Source: Fistulifera solaris (taxonomy: Eukaryota > Bacillariophyta > Bacillariophyceae > Naviculales > Stauroneidaceae). Taken from it: a stretch of DNA of 64,000 bases. This document shows, in pieces, positions 54,151 to 64,000 of this stretch (its first letter is position 1; each line of letters opens with the position of its first letter). Where the stretch lies: contig AP026130.1 of assembly GCA_030295235.1 (NCBI GenBank), positions 1,388,132 to 1,452,131 on the forward strand. Reading direction: 5' to 3'. A program made the position numbers and the translations under genes. Under the pieces are notes generated by a model. The model was not told the origin of the DNA. It ran no database searches and saw nothing but the letters and a program-made list of their open reading frames with translations.

Positions 54151-56148
54151 ATGGAAGCAATATCTTTAACTGGTGCTACGATGGTCTCCAACAGCCCCAC
54201 AGACCCTTTAGCTTCGCTTTTCGAAGGCACCGATAATTCGAACGGCGTCTCCGGAGCAACTTCTCCCGATGCATGGCTTCATCCTGCTGTGGAAATGACA
54301 GCAACGGCTATAGCAGGACAAAGTAATCATCATCATCATGAAGATTGCTGTCACAATAAGCCAGCGCCGATTCTCTGGCAGCCAGCACTGCATTTGCAAA
54401 CCTCCCGCAGAAACTTGTAGCATCGTCATCGAGCGAAGACATTCTCAAAGTCGTCTGGCAGTTAATTCGATTCGGAACTTTTGCGCAGTTTAAACAAGTC
54501 ATTGATGCGTGGAGTCAACAGAAAGAAAACGAAGGTGAAACAGCGCCACAGGAAAGCGTTCATGCAATTGTACGCGAATGTCGTGGTCCGGCAGGGCACA
54601 CTCTTTTGCATTGGGCTACAAAGCGATTTGATGACATTCAGTTTGTTCGCTTTTTTGGTTCAAACGGCTAGATGCGATAATCTACCTGCAGCAGACAGCA
54701 CGCAAATGACTCCGCTTCACTGGGCTTGCACGCTTCCTTTCGATCAAGTGACGGAGATGCTGGATATTTTTCTGCAACAATTTCCAAAACAGATCGAAGC
54801 AAAAGATTCCACCGGTTGCACTCCACTGTTAATTGCAGCACAGCACGGACAAGTTGAGATTGTGGCGTACTTATTCTATAAAGGTGCAAGTTTGCAGGCT
54901 ACGGATCATCACGGGGACTCGGCGGTGCACTGGGCGGCTTACAAAGGCAGTGATACTGTTTTGGGATTATTGGCCTACTTTGATCAAACGCGACATTGGT
55001 GGACTTCACCTGATAACTACGGTCAAATGCCGCTTCATTTGGCGGCTTTGAGGGGTCATGTGCGAACCTGCCGCTTCATTCTGAAGCAAGTCGCCGATCC
55101 GGCCTTGTGCTTGCAACACAAAGACACCAATCAACGAACACCGCTCGAACTTGCTAGACACAAAGAACAGGCTGCAGTTGTTGTCTTCTTGCATCGTGCG
55201 CAAGTGCCACGACATGTGTGGCTGCGTCAGAAATCTGTGAATTGGTGGGCTTCGAAAGCAAGGCAGTGGTTGCAGACCTTCTTCTCGAGGCACGAATGGC
55301 AAATATGGCTGGGGTTGGCGCCAAGCGATCAAGATGAATCGCCTCTCTTCCCATACTATTATGTCATGGCGCACTGTTTCCTCAATGTGATGTTCTATTT
55401 TTCGGTTTTCATGCCGCTTTTTCACACGGAGCGTGGGATTCTGTGGGACTGGATGGGCGGGCACATTGTCAATGCGCTTCTGATGGCTTCCTGCATCTAT
55501 TTTTATTTTCGAACCACTTATACCGACCCGGGAAAATTGACCCAGAGACATTCTCGAGTTCAGTATTGGCGTGATTTGTATGGAAAGACACTGGAGAGCT
55601 ACGCCACGCAACCGAAAGCCAAGCGGCCTCAATTGTGCCATTCCTGCCACATTGCACGCCCGCCCCGTTCAAAACACGATCGCTACACCAACGCATGTAT
55701 TGAGGTGTTTGACCACCATTGCCCCTTTGTTGGTGCTAGCGTGGGTCTCTACAACTATCGATTCTTCTTTCTGTTTTGCTTGACAATGATGCTATACTTT
55801 GTCGGATTCTGGATCATGTTACTGACTTGGTGGTTCCGTGTTGACAATCCGCCTGTTTCCACATTACTGTTTGGGATGTTCTTGGGTGTACATGGAGGGT
55901 TTCCGGCAGGCATGATTGTGTATCACGTTCAGCTCATTGCGGCAAATCTAACGACGAATGAACACATTGGTACCACCAAGTATGATTACTTGTGGCAAGT
56001 CAAAGATGGGATGAGAAAATACAACAATCCATGGGACAAGGGGTTTTGGGAAAACATCCATGATAGATTTTTCCCGAGTGCATCGTCCTATCACGTGGAC
56101 ACAGAATCAGAGATGCAGTTGTTGATGGCAACAGAGGAGACTGTTTGA
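54151..56148 (+). CDS. Ankyrin-repeat DHHC palmitoyltransferase (AKR1/ZDHHC17-like)
   Basis: About 665 residues after bridging two frame breaks. A disordered, His-rich N-terminus leads into about five ankyrin repeats (GHTLLHWATKR, QMTPLHWAC, GCTPLLIAAQHG, GDSAVHWAAYKG, GQMPLHLAALRG). Then come two membrane segments, the cysteine-rich catalytic domain with CHSCHIARPPRSKH and DHHCPF (active Cys ~524), two more membrane segments, and a TTNEHIG (TTxE-type) motif. These are the standard parts of Akr1/HIP14 S-acyltransferases of the Golgi and endomembranes, which attach palmitate to substrates recruited through the ankyrin repeats. Breaks: one missing base near 54362 (NKP to SADSLAASTAF) and one extra T in the six-T run near 54652 (FVRF to LVQTARCDN). 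Confidence 0.9.
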
Positions 56149-57268
56149 GGTTTAGGCTTTTTCAAAAATTGTGCATGCGTCGTGACAGTTTTAAAATGAT
56201 AGGTAGCAAAGTTGACATCATGGCAAAATTTTTGATAAAAGGGTATATGTAGGCGTCGTTGATGTCATGGGTTGCAGCATCACAGCTTAGATTTTGAATG
56301 AAACAAGTTCTGGTTCTTAATAAGCAACTAAGGTAATGAATGAAAGTTGGTTCAATCTAAATATTTTCTGTTGTTTCACCATACAACGGCATTGCGCCAT
56401 GGTCGACTTTGACTTCGAGCGTTGTGCTTGGTACGCTTGACAATCTTTGGAATTCGTCTATGCAGCGTCCATCGTCTTGCTCGTTCGTTTGGAATTTCTT
56501 GGAATGAATCTTTGGAAATCGTATGTCCGTTGTTCTAGCATTCTCTTTCGTTGTTTTTTTGTTTTTCGATTATCAAAAGACGAAAACGCATGACCGCGCA
56601 ATGGCGATGGCGTGCATCCAGCGTCAAGATGATAATATCAGCACTATGAAAGAGCTTCTGTCTCTCTTTTCTTTCTACAATGTATAATATGATTTATTAC
56701 ATTATACTACGAAAGATTTTGTTAGAAACGCGCCAGTGTCTTTTCTCCAGTGATGCCGAAGAGCGTTAAAATACACTGCCGACCATAGGGTTCAAATATT
56801 GTCGTCCGGGGGCCACTTTTCTCAAGTTTTAAGAGTTTCTTGGAATGAAGTCTACGTCATGCCACGATTTGGATTATCTTTGGTAATTGTATGTCTGTTG
56901 TTCTAGCATTTTTGTTTGTCAGTAGTTGCTTTTCATTTTTTGGTTATCAAAAGACAAAAGGCAGCGTGGCCTTTACAGCAACAATGAGCATCCATCTGTG
57001 TCAAGATGACAATATCAGCATCATGAAAGAGCTTTTGTCTTTCTTTTCTTTCTACAATTCATAATATGATTTATTAGAGCAGTCACTATCTCCTGTTTTT
57101 GTAGAAACTCGGTTCATTCTTCAAAATTGAAATGAAAATGCCCCATAACCCATTTTTTGTCAAAATATTGGTCGTCACTATCTCCCAACGGCGAAAGAAA
57201 CAATCAGACATGTCGTAGCTATTCTGAAAGTATTGTCCAATGTTCATCCACCCCCTTCTCAAATCTGA
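56149..57268. other. Intergenic region with a ~210-245-bp direct repeat
   Basis: No intact gene. Segments 56493..56699 and 56832..57075 are diverged copies, sharing GTTGTTCTAGCATT, TTATCAAAAGAC, GTCAAGATGA and ATAATATGATTTATTA in order. They may be remnants of an element or subtelomeric repeats. Confidence 0.65.
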
Positions 57269-58020
57269 ATGGAAACACGCATTTCCATTGATCACAAAAA
57301 ACATGAAGTCGAAGAGTCGCGCAAATTGTTAAAAGCATCAGAAGAGGAGGAGGATGATTACAAATTATTTGCAGCTGCACAACAATCTATTCAAGCACAA
57401 GCTATGATTATTGATGAGCTTGCCGCGCCTTCGGAAGATGCAGAAATGGGCAAAGATGACAATCGGAAGCTTCCACGGAGAAAGCGTCGCATTTTTAATG
57501 CTGCCAAAGTTTTGCAAATGATTTATCACCATTATACCGGTCCAACTCCTCTTTTTGATGACAGACATTTCGCAACAATGTTTCGCATTTCCCGCCAGCG
57601 ATTTCAATGCAAGATGGAGGATTTTGCGGCATCGGAAATTCCTTATTTTCAGCTGACGCTTCCGACGAATTCGCCCGTCGTTGAAAGCAAAGCTTCTCTA
57701 TTCATTGAAGACCCTGGCTTTTGGCGCTTCAGTTCATCAATTCTCAGACTACTTTGAGATGTTGGTAGAGGCATGCAGACAGTGTCTATTTCAGTTCGAC
57801 GGCGCCATGCGCAGAATTTATACTGCTGAGTACCTTTGACACCCCACCGCCGATGACCTTGCCTCCATCACTTCAACTACATAAGAGAGTACACCATGTT
57901 GATGGCATGTTCTGCAGTCTTGATTGTACCCACATTGTGTGAAAAACTGCCCAAAAGCTTGACAGGGCTTGTACAAAGGCAAAGAAAAGAAGTGCACCAT
58001 GTGTTTTTGTCATGCGTCGT
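57269..58020 (+). pseudogene. PIF/Harbinger-type (plant transposon protein, ALP1-like) transposase relic
   Basis: The first 162 codons give an acidic N-terminus, a basic cluster (KLPRRKRRIF), and PLFDDRHFATMFRISRQRF, typical of the start of Harbinger-like nucleases. After the stop at 57757 the same family continues in other frames: HHVDGMFCSLDCTH at ~57893-57934, then KNCPKAWQGLYKGKEKKC at ~57942-57998. The first Asp of the DDE triad (SLDCTH) is visible. The rest is lost where the minisatellite starts. Several frameshifts and truncation make it non-functional. Whether terminal repeats survive is unclear. Confidence 0.75.
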
Positions 58021-58055
58021 TTCGCTACCCTGGAACCGTAAGCGGCAAAAGTATC

Positions 58056-58755
58056 CTTCAGTTTTAACTTACACTTTTGAAAACTTACGCTTTTGCACAC
58101 TTACGGCTTTTGCAAACTTATGCTTGTGCTTATGAAAACTTACACTTTTGAACACTTACGCTTTTTGAAAACTTACGGCTTTTGAATACTTACTCTTTAG
58201 CAAACTTACGCTTTTTGAAAACTTACGGCTTTTGAACACTTACACTTTTGAAAACTTGCGCCTTTGAAAAGTTCGCTTTTGCACACTAACACTTTGGAAA
58301 ACTTACGGCTTTTGAATACTTACGGCTTTAGCAAACTTACGGCTTTTTGAATACTTACGCTTTAGCAAACTTACGCTTTTGAAATTTTACGGCTTTTTGA
58401 ATACTTACGGCTTTTGCAAACTTACACTTGTGCTTTTGAAAACTTACGGTTTTGCACACTTACGCTTTTGAAAACTTACACTTTTGAATACTTACACTTT
58501 TGAAAATTTACGGCTTTTTGAATACTTACGCTTTTTGAAAACTTACGCTTTGATAACTTAAAGCCTTTGCACACTTCCGGCTTTTTGAAAACTTACGGCT
58601 TTTTGCGCCGGCTTTTTGAAAACTTACGGCTTTTGAAAACTTACACTTTTGCAAACTTATGCCTTTGCACACTTACGCTTTTGCACACTAACGCTTTGGA
58701 AAACTTACGGCTTTTGCACACTTATGCTTTTGAAAACTTATGCTTTTGAAAGCAT
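58056..58755 (+). repeat. Minisatellite of ~16-18-bp units
   Basis: About forty imperfect copies of ACTTACGGCTTTTGAAA-like units, with variants CTTACACTTTTG, CTTATGCTTTTG and CTTACGCTTTTTG. It abuts the Harbinger relic and ends at GAAAGCATTTTTC. Open frames across it are repeat artefacts. Confidence 0.9.
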
Positions 58756-59156
58756 TTTTCACATTAGCGGAATTTTCCACTGTTTTTCTCTTTTGTCACA
58801 AATATTTTGATCCGACCTGGCACTTTGCTGAGTAAGTTTTAGGACATGAGAGCCCTAGTGCTAGTAGAGGGCAAGTCCAGAGCCCGTTCCCAATTAGGGG
58901 GGAATCGTCTTGGCATTCCTTCTCTTGGATTCCGGGGAAGCATGCTAACCGACCGAACCAGGGAAAGACTCATCCGCGCTCTTATGAACCCACAAATCTT
59001 TGAGTAAAATGGCTTGTTCCACTTCCGCTGAAGTTTCCTTGCAAGTTGTCTCAATGCTGAAATAGCTTGCTGTACCATCATACTGTCAATGGAGAAGACC
59101 AAGGAAGTGAAATCACGTCCATACAAGCTCTGCTTTTCACGCTCTTGAGAAGCCAA
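58756..59156. other. Subtelomeric unique sequence, no gene recognised
   Basis: A minus-strand frame of 105 codons spans much of this stretch but has no recognisable features. I do not call a gene. Confidence 0.35.
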
Positions 59157-59440
59157 AGGTTAGGGTTAGGAATTTGGGAATTGGGATATGGAACCTGGAA
59201 CCTGGAAAAGGAAAGCGTAGAAGTAGGAAGTAGGAATAAGAGAAGTGAAAATGTAGGAAGTAGGAATAGAAGAAATAGGAATTTAGGTAGAACTAGAGGT
59301 AGGGAAAAAGGAGAAATAGGAACAGAAGGGAAGTAGGAGAATGTAGGGGAAGAAGGAAAAGGAAGGGGAGGGAAGGGGGGAGATAAGGAAAAGAGGAAGG
59401 GAGGGGAAAGGAGGAGAAAAGGGAGTGTTTCGGGTTTTGA
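59157..59440 (+). repeat. Interstitial telomere-like and purine-rich tract
   Basis: It starts GGTTAGGGTTAGG (about two telomere units), then grades into G/A-rich repeats (GTAGGAAGTAGGAATA, GGAACCTGGAACCTGG) and a long purine run with many GGGAGGGG groups. A 35-bp piece (GGGGAGATAAGGAAAAGAGG and onward) recurs at about 60180..60214. Confidence 0.8.
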
Positions 59441-59576
59441 GAACCAGTGTGACGGTTTTGCAGTTGAAAGAAAATTGAGTACCGGTGTGCTGCGATTGTC
59501 GCAGTCTGTCTGTCACTCGGCATAGAACACGGAGAGAAAAAGGAGTACCGGTAGGATACCAATGACGCGGACGTCT

Positions 59577-59652
59577 GTCTGTCACCCCTTCATGAATATT
59601 CTCATTGCGATGCAATCTGTCACCCCTTCATGAATATTCTCATTGCGATGCA
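59577..59652 (+). repeat. 38-bp perfect tandem duplication
   Basis: TCTGTCACCCCTTCATGAAT through GCGATGCAA occurs twice head to tail. Confidence 0.9.
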
Positions 59653-60345
59653 AGAAAAAAAGATGAAAGAGTTGATGTTTAGGTGAGAAAAGGTAATGTG
59701 GAAGTATCACTCATTAGTAACTTGAGGTTTTATTTGATAAAATAGAGTGTTGATGACTTAATGAAAAGAAATGAGGAGAAAAGGATGCCGTTTCATTGAG
59801 TTATGGCCAAAAAAGCGATGGTATTTGTTGTTTGCAACTCATTGTAATGAATTTTCCACCAAGCTGTGATTCAATGATAGCGGGAATTCTTGTACTGAAA
59901 AATCTTGTAAAGATCACTAGATTCTATCACAAAGAAGGGGTTGAATATGGTTCAATTTTGAGCGAGAAATCGGTGTTATAGTGACTTTTTGTTGATGTTG
60001 GAGGTTATAGAAGCAATTTTTTGGCATGCCGAGGACCGTTTCTTTTCAAGCTTTCTTCATTGATGCAATTTAAATAGTAAATAAGAGTTTATGAGAGAGA
60101 AATCGCACCGAATGATATGAAGTTGGTGTATTTATTGACACTTTAGTTCTGTAGAAATCCTTGTTGTGCTCATTGGGTAGGGGGGAGATAAGGAAAAGAG
60201 GAAGGGAGGGGAAAGGTGTTGGAATTCACCCTGATCTGCAACGCCCGATGGTATTCAACCTGGCCAGACTTTCAGTTGGGATCGGTAATAGAGTAAATAG
60301 GTCTAGCGATGTTCTTTTAACTGGTCTTGCTTATCTTTATCGTAG
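59653..60345. other. Subtelomeric A/T-rich DNA without a supported gene
   Basis: A few 60-80-codon frames occur but have no features. The purine-rich segment at about 60180-60214 duplicates part of 59377-59411. Confidence 0.4.
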
Positions 60346-60545
60346 ACTGGATTCATCCGAAGAATGCGGTCTTCCGACCAGCATCCACATCGGCTGAATT
60401 GGCGTTGAGCTTTCCCAGCCACTAGATCTGCCCAGGTGACCAGCACTGGATTCATCCGAAGAATCACGGTCTTCCGACCAGCATCCACATCGGCTGAATT
60501 GACGCGTTGAGCTTTCCCAGCCACTAGATCTGCCCAGGTGACCGG
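60346..60545 (+). repeat. ~99-bp tandem duplication
   Basis: ACTGGATTCATCCGAAGAAT starts both copies (60346 and 60445) and both end in CCCAGGTGACC. There are small indels in copy 2. The pair lies just downstream (in element sense) of the Copia remnant and could derive from its 3' LTR, which I cannot prove. Confidence 0.85.
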
Positions 60546-60789
60546 CGTGGCTGGTCTGCTGCTACCTGTTTACTGTTTCCTTTTACCCGCTTACTAGGAT
60601 CTTGTCCCTTTGCCTCCGGCTCGCCAATCCGCGGAGCGTTAGTGATTCTGATGACGTCCGTGAAGGCGGGATTCCGGTCACTCGGGAGTACAGCCCAATA
60701 TCGTTCGACATTCCAACACGGCTCTCTCGACTTGATTAGGCGGGATCTCGCGTAACGAGGTCGACATGCTTATACCCTAAAATGACATC

Positions 60790-63700
60790 ACGGAACTTTC
60801 GAAACAAACCACCATTCAGAGGTTTAGGTGAAGAAATCCGCCAACATCACCAATGTGGGACAATGCGGACCCGGATCTCCATGTCAGTGGTCCTATCCTT
60901 GATCCAAAAATATCGAATGTCAATATGTCGGGATTTTTGACCCGCTGATAACCTTCCATTGGTCTCCCATACGAATTCGCTCTCGTTGTCCTGTTCAAAA
61001 ACTATCTCGGTCATCTTGTGTCCCTGCGGCTTCCATGAATAATTTCACCCAAATTGTGTGTGGCAGATAGTCACTTGCTCCCACTAACTCAGCTTCCGTC
61101 CGAACTCCTGGTATTCAGCTTTTGCTTTGCCGATTTACAAGCGAGACCTCCACGTCCGAAGAAGTGATTCCTCCCGTGTGACTTTTCATGTCTGGGTGTA
61201 CGCGAACGCTGCATCCACCCAAGACTGCATTTTGTTCAAACTGTCAAGCCCATCGTATATGTCAGATCTAGCGTTCCTTTGACATACTCCAGTACCCTTT
61301 TGAGCTTAGCTCGATCTTGTTGGGTACTTTTGGTTACTTCGGGTGCATAGAAAAGATACCGGGAGCAAAATGTCCATTCGGGCTCTCACTGCGACTTAAA
61401 GAAGTTTTGCTACTGCAGCGAAAAACTTGAAATCGTCCCCTTCAATGCCGGCTGATGCCTGCGTCTATGTCAAATAGGCTACTTCTTGCCGGTGTTGTTG
61501 CCTCACGCGTAATATCAAGCTTTGATTCGTCTATGCTCTCTTGTAAGTATTCCCTCATCTGCACCGTCCGCGGTATTGTTGGGTTGAAACTCTATGTTCA
61601 TACCTAAGAACTTGTGTCGCGAACCACGGGTGACCGACATTTTTCGAATCGACTTTCAATCTCCTCTATCCGCGCTAGTCACTCGGCAGGGTCAACATGG
61701 GAAACCTTCATATCATCGACATACCAAGCGATTGTGCACTGTTTTCCGTTGATCATCTTATTTGCTATGCAGGTATCATAGGGATTGAGTTCAAAACCCA
61801 TGTCCTGAAAGCGCGCCGGCAAACATTTAGAGTACCATAGTAAAGCACTACACACACATCCATACAGCGCCTTCAGCAGTTGTACGTACAACACCCTTTT
61901 TCCTCGCCGACAGCAACAAAAGCTTCGTACTTCGGATTCATTTTGCACATGATGTCTACCGACTCTCCGGTGAATTTTAACAAAGTGAAGTCCTTCATAT
62001 TCGCTTTTAAATCGCCCCACAACATCCGCTATGGCAGCGTCCGTCCTTCGTGGCGTCAACAATCAACGACAGTAACAAGCATCCGTCCGAAGCGATTAGG
62101 CGGCGCCCGTTCGCGATTTGTGGTACATATCCTTCTGTACACTTCCGTCGGCTACTGTTCTTCCTTTGATGCGTCCGTGGCGCTTTTTTGTGACCAGGTT
62201 GATGGCTCGAAGTGCCGATTTCTTTGGGCCCGCGTCAAATTTTCCGCCCTCATTGCCATGAAGACCTGTTCGAGGTCGTCGAGTTGAGCAAATTCTTTCA
62301 TGAGGGCCTGCACCGCGTCCTCGCCGTACAGTTTGATCGCCGCTTTTGCGGTCAATTGAGCGAACACTCGTCCAAAGATGATTTTCTGCAGCTGCTTCAT
62401 GTTCATCTTTCCTTTCTGTCCTTCTTGGTCGATTGTGTTCAATGCCGCCTGGACAAGGATGGTTTGAAAAAGAACCGTCCGGGGTCTCGTACGCTTTTGA
62501 ACTGTGCGGTTCATCCATGGACTCTGCTAGTCTTGTGGGAGCGCGGAGATTTTCGCGGTTTACGCCCAGGTTGTATCGTGCTTCCTGTATTTGTGGAGCC
62601 GGGTTGTTGTCTGTTTCTCTTTGTTCTTAGTTGTCAAAAGCCGCTCCTTCTTCTGCACCGACTAAGTGTTCAACTTCTTGGTGCGTTTGATCTTCGTTGT
62701 TTTCAAATTCTGGCTCCTTGGGCTTCGAGCGCTTCTTGATTGATGTTTACTTGGTCTAAAAATGCTTCCTCTTGCGCTCCTTGCGGCGCATCGATTTATT
62801 CATTAATGTAGGCTTCGAGTGTTTGACCGCTTCCTCGTCAAACATTGCCTCTTCTGTCTCGCTTTCATGATCATGATTGTGTACTGCTTCGTGCATTTGA
62901 TTGTGGTCTTGAGTTTGCGTCTCCGTTTTCGTATTCATTTTAAGTCTTGATTTTTCTTGGTTGTGATTGTCTTGGTTGTCTTGGTTCTCTTAGTAGGCAA
63001 AGAAAAGGTTCTCCGCTCCTTGATCCAGATCATGTATTGGGAATGGATCATCAATTTCGTCGGGGAAAAATTAAGTAAATTTGGTCGGGATCTCCCCATT
63101 CGACAATTAATCCCGTGGTTTGAATAAGTGGCTGATTGTCTGCAAGCTCGCCGAGAGCAGCCATTGCGCAATAACTGGGTCGCGAATGGGGCATATGGTC
63201 CACTAGTGGCGAACTATGACTTCCCCTGATGCCAAGGAGAGGAAATAGTAAGCGCACGCCCGTGGTTACCAGTCGGTCCGAGTGCTATGGCGCCATGAGT
63301 CGCGAGCGGGGTGTGTTGCTGGGGAATTCGGCCGAATCATATACTTGCAGCGTAGGCCCCAAATTCAATCCGCATCGTGTTGTAATCCGGGCTCCGGGGA
63401 CCCTGTCATGATAGTTTCTGGGGATAGATGCGTCCCGGAGCGCCCGTATTTCCGCGGAAAAATGTTCAGCAGATGGACAGCGTTCATCATGAGGTGTTGG
63501 ATGAAAACAACAGGGAGGCGGGTGTCACGGCAGTCCGTGAATGGTTATGCGTGCCCGCTCCTTGATTGTCGCGATTAGACCGTTCGATCACCGGGGACAT
63601 GTGTGTTTGGGCGGCGATGTCAAGTCTCCACGGGACCAAGATCGTCGCGCAAACATGCAAAGTCGTTGTCCCCGTGAATTGCGGTAACAGGGAGTCCCCG

Positions 63701-63812
63701 TCCTTTATAAATCTCGAGAAGACGGCGTAATTCCTTTAGCATGGTGGCTTTTTTGGCAATTGGAGCGCGGGTGCTATGGTTAAACCATCCAATAGTGCGC
63801 GAAATGGTCACC
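60790..63812 (-). mobile_element. Ty1/Copia retrotransposon pol remnant, 5'-truncated by the telomere
   Basis: Read on the minus strand from the telomere inward, fragments in several frames follow Copia pol order. Integrase core: AIHGDNDFACLRDDL near 63650-63690, then IEFGAY- and GAIALGPTGN-like pieces. A connecting region contains NQPLIQTTGLIVEWGD near 63105-63150. Reverse transcriptase follows (TKKRHGRIKGRTVADGS near 62165-62215; LLKALYGCVCSALLWYSK; FELNPYDTCIANKM; WYVDDMKVSH near 61700), and RNase H-like pieces near 60800-61350 (LKRVLEYVKGTLDL, ADFFTK). Diatom genomes are rich in Copia (CoDi) elements. Stops and frameshifts make it dead. Gag, protease, the start of integrase and the 5' LTR are absent, because the telomere starts at 63813. 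Confidence 0.85.
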
Positions 63813-64000
63813 TTAGGGTTAGGGTTAGGGTTAGGGTTAGGGTTAGGGTTAGGGTTAGGGTTAGGGTTAGGGTTAGGGTTAGGGTTAGGGTTAGGGTTAG
63901 GGTTAGGGTTAGGGTTAGGGTTAGGGTTAGGGTTAGGGTTAGGGTTAGGGGTTAGGGTTAGGGTTAGGGTTAGAGGGTTAGGGTTAGGGTTAGGAGTTAG
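63813..64000 (+). repeat. Telomere, (TTAGGG)n
   Basis: About 30 units of TTAGGG, uninterrupted until ~63945, then variant units near the terminus (TTAGGGG, TTAGAGGG, TTAGGAG). The G-rich strand runs toward the end of the window, as at a true right-hand chromosome end. The variants at the outermost bases may be read-end errors. Confidence 0.98.

Noticed and set aside
58056-58755. Coding frames rich in Leu/Thr/Phe across the minisatellite
   Set aside because: They arise from a 17-bp repeat and are not protein-like.
59283-59615. A Pro/Phe/Leu-rich minus-strand frame
   Set aside because: It is the translation of a purine-rich low-complexity tract.
60346-60545. Copia long terminal repeat
   Set aside because: The 99-bp units are tandem, not flanking, and there is no TG..CA end pair or primer site that I can support, so I list them only as a tandem duplication.

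Overview
The window is nuclear DNA from a photosynthetic stramenopile, most likely a diatom, and it runs into the right-hand end of a chromosome: the last ~190 bases are (TTAGGG)n reading toward the 3' end. The organism call rests on short GT-AG introns (64-118 nt) in otherwise compact genes, a plastid presequence with a diatom-like 'A-F' cleavage site (28.6-29.6 kb), a TTAGGG telomere, a Copia remnant, and a diatom-style 'ALWFS..E' protein. The species cannot be named.

From 0 to 12.8 kb there are ordinary genes: an ankyrin-AAA+ (CbbX-like) protein, an FBXO3-like F-box/SUKH/ApaG protein, a two-segment hydrophobic unknown, a full-length ABCC transporter, a BTB relic and a RING-finger protein. 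From 13.6 to 18.7 kb lies a complete-looking DNA transposon with 25-bp perfect terminal inverted repeats and an 8-bp target duplication. Its one broken gene encodes a DUF6729-like cysteine region, an RNase H-like (DDE) core and a DEDDy 3'-5' exonuclease. It sits just upstream of a choline-transporter-like (SLC44/CTL) gene, which is followed by a nucleotide-translocase-like carrier.

From 23.6 to 28.4 kb there is a satellite of 425-bp dimeric units, split by a 1.88-kb non-autonomous element with its own TIRs and a 3-bp target duplication. Then come a plastid-targeted unknown, a protein with about 29 IQ motifs, an array of ten TTCCAGAATNTCTGGAA-type palindromes, and a ~2,000-residue solenoid protein resembling Nup205/Nup188. 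Next are a type I membrane protein and a basic diatom-type protein. A ~1.9-kb tandem duplication gave one truncated and one complete lytic polysaccharide monooxygenase gene, followed by a small unknown and an ankyrin-DHHC palmitoyltransferase. From 57 kb outward the DNA is subtelomeric: a PIF/Harbinger-type transposase relic, a minisatellite, purine-rich repeats, and a Copia pol remnant whose 5' part is cut off exactly where the telomere begins.

Many genes carry single-base frame breaks. In the housekeeping-type genes nearly all fall in short homopolymer runs, mostly as one missing A or T, and the domain reads through on both sides. I treat those genes as intact with probable sequencing errors. 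Coordinates below span start to stop across these breaks.
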